DNA from: Saccharina japonica
Taxonomy: Eukaryota > Sar > Phaeophyceae > Laminariales > Laminariaceae
DNA: 64,000 nt
Direction of reading: 5' to 3'
NCBI GenBank assembly: GCA_008828725.1
Contig: MEHQ01000692.1
Coordinates: forward strand, 109,339 to 173,338
The notes under the pieces were generated by a model, which saw only the letters and a list, made by a program, of their open reading frames with translations, made no database searches and was not told where the DNA came from. A program made the translations under genes and the position numbers. Shown here piece after piece: positions 53,854 to 64,000 of the stretch; position 1 is the stretch's first letter; every line of letters starts with the position of its first letter.

Positions 53854-54764
53854 GTCATTGAATGTGATTTTGATTGCCCCCCCCGCCTTTCGTGCTTTTC
53901 GCCTTTCTTTGTACCAGGTATACGAGAGGTAGTAGTATTAATATAATTAGTAGATTTCGACGAACGTTCAGAGAATTTGTTGTAGTTGCGAAACAAACGG
54001 CCCAAGATGAATGAACAGCGTGACCGTTTTACGTCGTGCACCGCGCGCAGCAGGTGAGGTGTCGCGTGTCGAGGTGTGTACCGCGTATACTGCTGCAGCA
54101 GATACCAGGTGTATAATACCTGCAGCTCGTAGCCCTCGGCTAGCCGGTAAAACAAAGGTATCCACAAGCATTATTATTATGAGCACGAAATAAATACGAT
54201 ACTTGGTGAGCTGGTGAGCATCACGATTCAACCCGTACGTATTCACGAGCAGCAGTAGCAGTACGTACGTATGTAGACTATGTACGTACACTGCTGTATG
54301 CTGTATATATATGGTGCTGTGCTGTACGAACCGTTAAGAATAAGAAAAGCTTTAGATATAAAGCAGCATGCCAATAGTGTATGTACGTGCCGCATCTCCT
54401 CTCGCCTGCGCACCGGCGAGGTGTATTTTAGAGGACCTGGTACTGTATGTGTCGTAGCTGTTGTGGCAGGTGTAGAGCACACGGGAGAGGTATCCAGCAC
54501 GACGAGCCGATCACAGCCCAGACACGTTGATAAAAAGATATCAGGCTCAAAGATATACCAGAAATCAATGCCAGAACCGTTTCTTTCTCTGGGATTATTT
54601 GTAAAGAGGTGAAAATATCAACCAACCATGGCGGACGGCAGACGTCACGAAACCGAAAAGCGCTAAATATAATAAGCGGTCTATTTCGATTCCGCGAACA
54701 TGGAAGGCGTGTTTTGTTTCATTGTTTTGTCCCCTCCTCACCTCATCAGCGAAATATTTTTTCC

Positions 54765-54850
54765 AGCTACGTAGCTTTTCCTCCGCCACGACGCACACTC
54801 ACTCCCACACTCGTCACCGACATCAACTTCACCGCCTCGCCGCCCGACAG
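54765..54850 (+). other. Possible 5' UTR exon end, copy 2
   Basis: Same CCGCCCGACAG|GTGAGAG donor as at 44465; matching acceptor-like CATCCAG at 56148. Confidence 0.3.
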
Positions 54851-54952
54851 GTGAGAGTGCGGTACCCTCGGCTTGTCTGCTGCTGTTGTCGTGGACAGCA
54901 CGCTCCGCTGCTGGCTTGCGTATTCGGAGCTTTCGGGTTATCGCGTAATCGC

Positions 54953-54955
54953 TGC

Positions 54956-54989
<34 letters not shown>
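54953..54989. repeat. (CTG)n microsatellite, duplicate
   Basis: Duplicate of 44568-44604, equal length. Confidence 0.9.
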
Positions 54990-54992
<3 letters not shown>

Positions 54993-56178
54993 CCTGGAGC
55001 TGTCTGTGCTCCTGCGCTCTCCTCGGCGTGTTCTTCGCCACGCGACGATTGCGTACGTAACTATGTGACTTGCGCCAACCACTGCTGCGCCAACATCTCC
55101 AGAGTTCCGATACCAGTAGTTGGCCTCTAGGGGGGTTCTTTCGCCGCCAGTAGCGCAGTTGGGAGCGCGCCGTGCCAACCCAAGAGCGGGCACACAAACA
55201 GAGGAGAGACAAGAAGAGCAGAGCGCAGCGAAAAGTAAAATGACGTGCATGCCTCTCGTGTCGTTCGGTCTGCTACATGTTATGGTATACGACTATCTGT
55301 CTTCCCCTCTGAAGTTTCATTTTTCTCCGTGAACCAGTAACCTCGTAGGCGCCGGTACAAGGAGACTTGCGTGCCCCCCAGCGTGCGTTGCCTGGCTCGC
55401 TCGGCGAGGGCCTTCCGGTGTTTGGCTGCGACCCCTCCCTGTGCTTGCTGCGCGTTGAAGACTTGATGTATGCCTTTTGGCGAAAGATCCTTCTTCGGCA
55501 TCATCCTATTTTTGCTTGTCTGGCTGACTATTCGATGACGAGCTCTCGTGTCGATCAGCCAGCCAACCCTCGAAGGCTCGAAGCGCTCTCCTCGCCATGC
55601 CGTGCTCGGCTGGGCGCTGCTGCTGCTGCGGCTGCTGCTGCGGCTGCTGCTGCTGCTGCGGTTAGCACGTCACCCCACTGCCAGACGTCGGTCACTCTCT
55701 CACGTATGCCTCTCGTGCGTGGGGGAAAGGCGATTCTTCGCAACCTGTTTTTTGTATCGCAGGTTGAATCGCGCACATTCAGCATGTATGTAGGAATAAT
55801 AGTAAAGGCCCAAATCATACCGATGCGTACACACCAGGTACTGACTCTGCTGCTGCTTGCCGTGCATCCCTGATAACACGAGAAAGGCAGGAAGAAAGGC
55901 TTGAAGCTTTGCGATAGAATAGCGTGCAGGAGCGTGCACCCCTTGACATGCTTCGGGAAGAAAAAAAAAAGGCCCGAGCGTACCCAGCGCGGGTAGCAGT
56001 GCCAAGCGCTGCAGTCACAGCATCAGCAGCAGCAGCAAGCAGCACGACAACCCACTTCAACCAACCTCTCCCCTCCCCACGTGTGCGTTCCCCCAAAACT
56101 GAACCGTAAAAAACCGCGCACGCAAAACACCACACACACATCATCCAGGTTTCTTTTCGCTCTCCGAAAACAGCCAGC

Positions 56179-56357
56179 ATGCCGAACCCCAGCTTCTCGA
56201 ACCACACCACTCTCTCGGACGGAGTCCTCGCGGAGTTCCGCAAGCTTCCCCAGAATGGCAAGATCATGGCCGAGTACATCTGGATCGGCGGCTCCGGCCA
56301 GGACCTGCGCTGCAAGACTCGGACGTTCGACGAGAAGCCTAAGACCGCCGCTGACCT
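56179..56357 (+). CDS. Glutamine synthetase type II, first coding exon, copy 2 (partial)
   Basis: Identical in length and predicted peptide to the exon at 45788, with the same GTGAGT donor (56358). It carries the GSII N-terminal motif ending [17 protein letters not shown]. This is the copy nearer the right edge, so if a complete gene exists on the plus strand its remaining exons lie either beyond 64000 or were lost. I looked for the expected PEWN(Y/F)DGSST coding sequence to the window end and saw none, implying a first intron of more than 7.6 kb or a truncated gene. The immediate upstream 1.4 kb is duplicated too, so both copies have the same possible promoter and leader. Confidence 0.85.
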
Positions 56358-56363
56358 GTGAGT
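56358..56363 (+). other. Splice donor of glutamine synthetase exon, copy 2
   Basis: GTGAGT, as in copy 1. Confidence 0.75.
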
Positions 56364-57015
56364 TTCTACTCGTAGTTCACAACACTTTCATACAAAAGCC
56401 ATTGCCAGAGTGTCCGAAAATATAAGGATCGATTGGGTCTCCATATTTATGAAAGAACGGTTCCTATTTTTGCGGACAGAGGGGTACAGCAGTTTATTTT
56501 CGTGTTGTACTCGTATTACTTTAATAGCTCGTTGTTTTGTGCTTTTTTTTTCACCTCCTTTTGTTTTTTTAGGTATTTTTTGGTATTTTTTGTTTGTATG
56601 AAAAACGAATGTATCATTTTGTGTTCTCTGTTCGTTTTCGTTCCATCATGTTCTTTTTTCGTGTTCAAATTTCAGATTTCATGTCAGTTTTTGGTTTGTT
56701 TTTCACGTTCTTCTCTGTCACAACTGGTCGATTAAAGGCACAAATTGCATTTGCGAGGGGGTATGACGTACCAAGTGGTCACTTTCTTGGGCACGGTTCT
56801 TTATGCAGCAGTACCGTTCATATGAACATGTAACGCTATGGACGGAAATGTAAGGACCATTTGGACTTGATATTTATATATCAATGGTCTTTTTATTTCC
56901 GTTCTTGGTGGTATCCACCATACTTCCTCTGTGGCACGTACGAGGTACGAGCAAGAACATGGTGGTATTCATGTATTCATATTTTTGCGTCGTACGTACC
57001 GTCGTTTATATATAC

Positions 57016-57099
57016 GTATAATACGTGCACGACAGCAGCAGTACGTAGACAAGTACCGTATAATACGTGCACGACAGCAGCAGTACGTAGACAAGTACA
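57016..57099. repeat. 42-bp tandem duplication, duplicate
   Basis: Same two units as 48081-48164, here directly next to the deletion junction. Confidence 0.9.
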
Positions 57100-57483
57100 G
57101 CGGCACATACCGGGCAAATAATCAGAAACAGCAAAGCTCGTCCTATGTTCTTATTTGAGAATGGGTACGTTCTACACTGAAATTCAGTATAACAAATCCC
57201 GAGTTTCTTACTTAGGAGTAAATCTCAGTCTGCATTTATTATTTCATTATTTATCGTTTTCTTAAATGTAATACTCGAGGCAGACCACTTTTTTGTTGTT
57301 GCGGATTTTTTACGTACGTAACCCGATTCTCTCCAGCCCAAGGGAAAGTCAAGACACGAGTATGGTGCCTTTGGAAAGCGCTCGCCGAGAAATTTCTTCG
57401 TACACCGCATCGCCTTGGCGTTTGCACCCTCCCCGTTGTCACGACATTTTAATCACTTGGGAAATTTGTCCTAATAATAGCAT

Positions 57484-57780
57484 TCTGTGAGGGTATCACC
57501 TGCTGTAGCAACATTAGACGTCGTCGAGGACACGGGTTCGAATCTCACTTCGAACGTTTTCTTTTATAGAAACGCTTGCGCGTGCGTCCCCAAACAAAAC
57601 ACGTCTCCCTGGTTCCCCAGGTACTGAAACGAAGCGGATAGGTCAACGTACGGCCGTATACGGTACCGACGTCCCAAATATCCCGCCGTTCAGAGGGGGG
57701 GAGAGTGTTATAATGATTACCCTGGGCTGGGTAATCGATCGATCTTTTACCCTTATAGCTCAGCAGGCAATACCCTCACA
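57484..57780 (+). mobile_element. TRIM-1 remnant, copy 2 of duplication
   Basis: Duplicate of 48549-48845; 3' repeat at 57706-57780. Confidence 0.75.
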
Positions 57781-58466
57781 ATTCATAGCGTTAAAAATAG
57801 GCGGTGTGTTATCTTTTGCCGATTACCAGGTACATATTACCTACGTACGTACAGTACGAGGTATATAGTCGAGGTATACCTCGTCTACAGTTCCAGCATC
57901 TCAGAATACGAGTCCGTCTATAAACAGGGAACGCGGAATCGGAATTAGGGTGGGAATCGTTGCACTCGGCAAGGCTTCCCTTCGGGATGGATTGTGGTTG
58001 GCTTGAAATCCCGGGTGGGGTTGTCGCAAAGCTGAAAACGGAAAACACAGCAGGCGTTCGTTCGTTCCTCGTGTATACCAGCTACTTGTACGCACAGCAG
58101 CAGTAAGCAGTAGCCACCGGGGCAAGAACGAATAACATTTTAAAAAAAACTCAAGGAAAAAAGACAAGAAATACATACGAGTACGAGTAGCCACTTGGCA
58201 AATAACACCGACCAGCCCAAACGAGTCCTAAGCTACCAGGATGCCTTTATTCTGTGGGCTACTGCTCGACAAGCAGTATGCGAGAGTGACAGCAACACAT
58301 ATAATATGATATGATATACCTCGTATGTGTACTTGAATATCTCGTATACCAGTCTGTTGTTGCTTGTAACTCCCGCGGTGTCGACGCCAAACGTTGATAA
58401 TCTGGAACATTTCCACGTTTTCGCTGCCCAGAACCCAGAACCCCTCGACAGGACTCTACAGTTTAG

Positions 58467-58575
58467 TATTACGGAGGATCATAATAAATAGGACCAAATA
58501 CTGTTAGTAAAAATAGGGAAATATATAGGTTTTTGAGAGCACGGTAGGTCCTATTTTCTATGGTTTCCCGTAATA
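58467..58575. mobile_element. MITE-2 copy d, duplicate
   Basis: Identical 109-bp duplicate of 49532-49640. Confidence 0.8.
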
Positions 58576-59329
58576 GTTTCCAATTGAAAGGTACTCGTGT
58601 AGTGTATACTCGTAGCCACCAACGTTCCCGCCCGTGCCTGCCGCAATAGTTGCTTCGGCAGACACGAGGGCGTCGACACCAATGGTATACATTGGAATAT
58701 TTGGAGTACGTGTTGCAGAGATTGGTTTGTCACCTTCTTGTTCGACCGTCGAAGGATAATCTTTATGTTGAGTTTTGAGCAATTCAGCAGTACACTAGGG
58801 AACGACACGGCTACGCGTATGGTTGGCGCTGCTCGTGCCTCAGACGCTCCACGTATGATGTGATGTATCAGCTGATGTGTATCACGTATAGACGCGATGC
58901 ATCTGCTTATTGTTAACAATATGAATAGTGCTGTAAGCACGTATATACCCGATACACGTTGTGATTCCTGTTACCATGTACCAGGTATATGATAACGAAT
59001 GATATTTTATGACACAAACTATTTAATAATAGAGTACCAAGGGGCGCATGACAACAAGACAAAACGGCCCCACACTTAATTGTGAAAAGTTCAAACCATA
59101 CGTACATATCATACGTACCTGGTACCTGTTATATACATACACATGTACTGAAAAAGAAAGCAAAGCAGCGGGGTGGGATTTTTGGGCGAAGTTAAGATTT
59201 TTTGTTTTGTTTTCCTTTTCTTTTTCGCTGATTATAAGATACTGCCTGTACCCCCCGCCATGTCCTGGTCTCGAAAATGTGTACCTGATACCTATTTATA
59301 TCATATTAAATAAATAGTGGCTACGACTA

Positions 59330-59660
59330 CCGGTCGCCCCGGTGGTCTAACTGGTAGCCACGAAGCCTGTAGGCCCGGATGTCGAGGGTTCGATTCTCCC
59401 CCATGGAGGTTTTTATTCTCAAATGACACCGACTGTCGAGAGCGCATATTATAGCGTGGGTAAGCAAAATTCGACGAAAGTCGACGAGGGAAGAAAGTGC
59501 TGAAATCTTCTCGCGATAAAAACCAAGGCAAGAACCGTAGTGGGGGAGGAGGGAGAGGAGCCTACTTTGTGACCCCGGATCTGAGTTACGACTAGGGAGG
59601 GGAGGAAGACGGAAGTGCGAAGATAATAAATGGGATGGGAAAAAAAAAAAAAAAAAAAAA
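59330..59660 (+). mobile_element. SINE copy 3, duplicate
   Basis: Duplicate of 50395-50725; the A-tail is of similar length and its first base before it differs (GGGA for GGGC). Confidence 0.9.
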
Positions 59661-61568
59661 GTGCGGTGTCGGATTATTTCTAACGTGCCCCCCTGGAGTA
59701 CCAGGTTTTGTTTAAATCCATTTTTTTAGGTATGTTTTCTTCGTTATTTCCACTCCCCAGTATATGATACCCTGGTACCTGGTACCGCCGTTATCAGGTA
59801 GGTAGGAACACCTCGTATAGATACGACAAAAGTGCTCGGATCGAGGTCAAACCTAGACGGGCGTGTCCGGGCGGGCTTCCCCTGCCCAACCCTTTCATTA
59901 ACTGTTACTATTAATAGGCCGTCCTCAAACGACGCGTGTACAAAGAGATACCGGTATGTTCGAAAAAAAGACGTAATGTTCACGAACATTACTACTATAC
60001 TCGTGAATACATACGAGTAAGAGGTACGAGTCTAAGGACGGTGCAACTATTTCTATAGCCAGCCGTAGCCGGTGACGAGTTCAGCGAGCAAGCGTGACTG
60101 CTGGCTGACACCTTGCACCTTACAGCCTTGCACCTTTTAAAAGTCGCACTGCTGCCATTACCCCTACGCCACACTTTTAATCATTAATAATACGAGTGTT
60201 GATTACGTATTATTAATCGCAGACGTTATCCCGACATGCGCTGCTTGCTGTATATGCCAACATTAGACTAGACTACTGCGACTCTACTACTGTACACGCT
60301 GCGGTACCGGTGTAATGTCATTAATTTCGTCGCGTGAATGGGGTGGTTGGTGTATCTTGTGCAGTGCAGTTATTTGACCGAGCATGTGGTGTGTTTCTCC
60401 TTGCACAGCAGTAGTTTGATGCCAGTATTCGGCAAGAGCACGAGCAGTAATATGCAGGGACACATCGTATATTCGAACATACCAGGTATATTCCATCCCT
60501 GGCTTCCTCAGTGCTGTCTTCCTGCTGGTGTGAGAAGGCCACTTCAATCCATGGCCACAACAATTGCCCGAGGCGTGGGTGGTACTGCTGTATGCTACCC
60601 CGGTATACCACAATAGCCCGTGGGTACCATATAGCAGGACAGGCTCCAATCATACCGCTGACTGCTGACACTGATCACGCCTAGACGACAGGTCTTCTTC
60701 TCGCGGAAAATCATACAGAAACCACAATCAGATTCTTGCCAAAACCAAGAAAATCCCTTTTTGGTCCTGTTGTACGGCTGTGTGAAAGCGGGGATTGGGG
60801 CAAAACAGGCCCACACTACGAGCATATCGTTTTGTAAACGTACAGAAAACGAGGGGGTGGTAGATTTCAAGAAAGTCCGATAATAAATCGTCCGAAAACA
60901 TTTCCGAAAATTCTTTTCTCGGTATAATATTCGGTTTTAGCGCCTTTGCAGTTGTCGAAAAATCGAGCGCTGAAAATCGATCGCATCCCCTTTACGATGT
61001 AACTCCCATCCTTTACTCGTAGGGTGTACGGTAACGTGTACTGGTATGTATGTACAATGTAGGGTTGGGCTGCCCCACAGGTCGTGGACTCGCGTGGGAT
61101 TTGTCAAGTGTGCCAGAGGGTATACGCAAGTCAGCACAATAAAAGCGGCGTAAGATTGCCTGCATACATGCATTTAGGACTTTCGCACGATATGCTTATG
61201 AACAAAGAGTTTATGTTCTGCAGAAGTAGATACCCCTTCTTCCCCCTCCGCTTCTGGCCTCCGGTTTTACGTTTTTATCACAGGAGTACGCGTATAGCGC
61301 GTAGGGTTCGGCAACCTTACGTCGTACAGCTCCTCAACTTAGCATCGAATTTGCGAACAGTACCGTGCGTACGCTTTTTTTATACGGTCGGTCGGGTGCC
61401 CAGGGTGGTCGAATAAGTGGTTCCTCAAACACAAAGGAATGATGGCGTTGGAGTGTGGGATTGAAGTATCGAGGTTTTTGTTTCCTTCTCAAATAGCGAG
61501 TCGAAGAGGGAAGAAAATGGTGGAACTCTTTCTGGCAGTAAAAATGCTAAAGCCAGAAATAGGTACAC

Positions 61569-61780
61569 CTTCGTAGGCCGTTTGAGCCATTTATACATAC
61601 ACGAATTGTTGCACTCGGGAAAATCCTCGCTGGTCCTGCCTCTGATTGGCCAGCGCCCGATCGTGTACCTGTGGTTGGCTGAAAAGTTCCAGGTACACCT
61701 CTTTTTGGCTACTCACGTTGGGCTCCACCCAGCTTTGGCTTGCATTGTACCTATAAATGGCTTAACCGGTACCTACGAAG
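61569..61780. mobile_element. MITE-4 copy c, duplicate
   Basis: Duplicate of 52684-52895, equal length. Confidence 0.7.
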
Positions 61781-61826
61781 AAAGAAGGCTTTCCTAGCCA
61801 GCAGCACAGCAACAGTTCCTTTCGCT

Positions 61827-61943
61827 TATTGCTGGGGACGGTAGTAAATAAGGACCTACGGTACACATAAAAACCTGCATGTTTACCTGTTTTTACTAAC
61901 AATATTTGGTCCTATTATAAGATATTTACTATAGTCCCCCGTA
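61827..61943. mobile_element. MITE-2 copy e, complete
   Basis: TATTGCTGGGGACGGTAGTA to TTTACTATAGTCCCCCGTAG, both terminal repeats present, 117 bp. The left duplication unit stops inside the counterpart of this element. Confidence 0.75.
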
Positions 61944-62067
61944 GTTGTGTTGCAATACGCGTCCCCCCAAAAGGCGAGTTTGCAACATGTTGGTGCTTTT
62001 GTTGGCGCCTCGGGTCGCCTGGTCCCGACGTTCCTGTGGCCATATTCGGTTTTCCCAAAAAAAAAAA

Positions 62068-62298
62068 GGGTTCAAATGGGCCATTTATAGGTAGGATCGA
62101 AGAAGAAAGTAGGTGGACCCCAACTTGAGTAGCCACAGAGAGGTACGTGTACGTGGAACTTTTCAGTCAAACCATAGGTATACGATCGGGCGCCGGCCAA
62201 TCAGAGCGAGGACCAGGAAGTCTTTTCCCGAGTGCAAGTGCAATATATTTAGTGGGGTGCCTTAAAAACGCCGAAAAGGCCTACGTGTAGGTGTACGA
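62068..62298. mobile_element. MITE-4 copy d, inverted relative to copy c
   Basis: TTCAAATGGGCCATTTATAG, CGGGCGCCGGCCAATCAGAG, TTTTCCCGAGTGCAAG and CCTACGTGTAGGTGTACG are the reverse complement of copy c, diverged. With copy c and MITE-2 between, it forms a ~730-bp inverted structure. Confidence 0.65.
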
Positions 62299-62423
62299 GT
62301 ACGTATAAATAACTATTTTTGGTTTTTGCCAATAAAATAACTAACACGATACGATTTCGATATTTGATAGAAGGTTATCATATGTATACACTCGTACCTA
62401 TGCTTTCGTTCATCTGCATAAGA

Positions 62424-62640
62424 AACTCAGATCCGGGATCACAGGTACATGTGCCCTTGCATTTTTTAGCGCGAGAAAGTTTCGGCACTTTCTTCCCTCG
62501 TTGACTCGCGTCTATTTTTGCCTACCCACGCTACGAATATGTTTTATACGAGTATCATACGTATAATAAATAGGCGCTCTCGGCAGCAGTTAATTGGTAT
62601 CCATCTAAGAATACAAATCTCCATCCGGAGATTCCAAGCC
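62424..62640 (-). mobile_element. SINE fragment, inverted
   Basis: Reverse complement carries CGAGAGCGCCTATTTATTAT, TCAACGAGGGAAGAAAGTGC, TTTCTCGCGCTAAAAAATGC and GATCCCGGATCTGAGTTTC, in SINE body order. The head is mutated and the tail is missing. Confidence 0.65.
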
Positions 62641-64000
62641 CCGGCATCAAATCTATCAATGCGTATACTGTACGTAGATGTACGTAGCAGTCTTGGAGGT
62701 TAACCACTATGATATTCATACCCTGGTACGTATATCTGCTTACTGGACTGAGCGTGGTATCTTGTGTCGTAGTTTTGTGACCACAGAACTGGTACCTTTT
62801 TAGGATGAAGAATCGGCACGGACACTAGGTGTGCTGGATGTCGACGGGTAGAAAGGAAGGTTCAACACACACACACATCAAAAAAATGCCGGGGGTGAAC
62901 GTCCAATTCTAACTCTGGTATAAAGTACCACGCACCTCTGTTGAAAAGGGATGTGGTGTTCCAGTATAGAATATACCTGGTATCATACCTGGTATCCGCT
63001 TTTTTCAGTACGTACTGCTTTCTGCTTTGTACAGCAGTTATATATTGAAGTACGGGCACGCGGCGTATTTCTGGCCGTATGCTTAATGTTCCACCTATTA
63101 ATAGCTCGGTATTTATACTGCTCCTGTTCTCGTAATAACTCATCGCCACATTGCAATGCAATGCTTATATGCAAGTCTCTGGTCACAGGACAGGTTCCAG
63201 TAACTCTGGAGTGGAATACTGCTGATGTGCCATTAGCCATTAATACGAGTATCTCACACGAAGCAAACAACTTAAAACGGAAAGAACAGGATACCTTCGG
63301 CAAAAATAAAGAAGTATTTACGTATATACGTACCGGTATGATTTAATATGCCGCCTGCTTTGCACTGTGAGTAACATCTGTCATGATACCTTGTTTGTCG
63401 TGGTATATATATACTTATCTATACAAGACCAAACAGGTGGAAAATAAAAGATCAAGTCGAGGAGAGTCGTATTTATTTTTATTTTCTGTTTTGTCTCCGA
63501 CTCAGAAGAAAACCTTGGGTGTACATGGTACGTAAGAGAGGCGACGATCAGTCCGTTGTTACCCCAAGGTTGGCCCCAGGGGGGCAAGGGAATAATAGCC
63601 TACACAATACGTTGCGTGCAAAATGCAGACACGACAGCGGCGGCACAATCAACGTAACACGTACGAGCAAACGCAACGTATATACCAGGTATGATACCTG
63701 GTATACAGGACAGGACCCCTAATAAGAAACAGGATCATGAGAAATCCAGGCTGATAGTTTAGAGGCGAATAAGAAATTCGGGAGTCATTGTATTGAAATC
63801 AGTGTAGAAAGCACCCTCTCTTGAGTAAGAAATCTAGCCTGACCCAGATTTTCTGTTTCTTATTATTAGGTGTCCTGTACTCTGTTGTATAGCAACACCC
63901 ATAATAGGGCGAAGACGATCGATGTCTTGCAGCACAACCTACGTATGGTACATGTACGGGTACTCGTATGGTAAAAGTACTGCTGTATATTAAAAAAATA
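62641..64000. other. No recognisable gene
   Basis: Several TACCTGGTA/TACCAGGTA motifs (62978, 62990, 63684, 63693). ORF 62951-63346 (131 codons) and its antisense partner have no recognisable domain. Confidence 0.35.

Larger units (their letters stand above)
53040..61924. repeat. Tandem segmental duplication, copy 2
   Basis: See copy 1. Near-identity from 53331 to about 61924; lacks the 1.46-kb segment. The leading 53057-53330 contains repeat R7 (AAAGAGAAAACGACACCACA, CACTTGGTTTTAG-like block, G-run). Confidence 0.95.

Overview
This is a eukaryotic nuclear window that is almost entirely repeats. Only one recognisable host gene piece occurs: the first coding exon of a type II (eukaryotic) glutamine synthetase, present twice. 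Signs of a eukaryote are GT-AG type splice signals, tRNA-derived SINEs with A and B boxes, a Ty1/copia LTR retrotransposon, a LINE-like reverse transcriptase relic, families of MITEs, long micro- and minisatellites, and interstitial TTAGGG telomere-like blocks. The style of the glutamine synthetase N-terminus, the TTAGGG repeats and the reverse transcriptase type lead me to suspect a stramenopile alga (brown alga or relative). That is an inference, not something the sequence proves.

Layout. 1-3.4 kb: MITEs and a cluster of TTACTTCCATGGAAGTAA palindromes. 4.6-12.3 kb: a decayed copia element (minus strand, LTRs and 5-bp target duplication visible) inserted into an older MITE. 12.3-17.2 kb: more MITEs, a TATG/CATA array of about 250 bp, a miniature LTR element (TRIM-2) and a SINE-like insertion. 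17.2-21.5 kb: mostly unassignable. 21.5-22.8 kb: a pile of nested MITEs and a complete 343-bp TRIM-1. 22.8-24.1 kb: three neighbouring minisatellites. 25.2 kb and 33.2 kb: ACT/CTA triplet arrays. 30.6-32.9 kb: a decayed 42-bp satellite that changes orientation twice and keeps 14-residue periodic reading frames open. 35.2-39.3 kb: a broken LINE-like element with two nested insertions. 42.3-61.9 kb: a direct tandem segmental duplication of about 10 kb carrying the glutamine synthetase exon, two SINEs, a TRIM remnant and two MITEs per copy. 62-64 kb: inverted MITE and SINE remnants.

How it works together. The elements can be put in relative order from nesting: MITE-1 is old; copia, TRIM-1, the 372-bp insertion and the TTAA-targeting MITE-3 landed inside it; MITE-1 itself landed in the LINE-like relic. 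The segmental duplication is recent (copies nearly identical) and came after the SINE, TRIM and MITE insertions it contains. Neither glutamine synthetase exon is followed within the window by a recognisable second exon, so which copy, if either, is expressed cannot be told from here.
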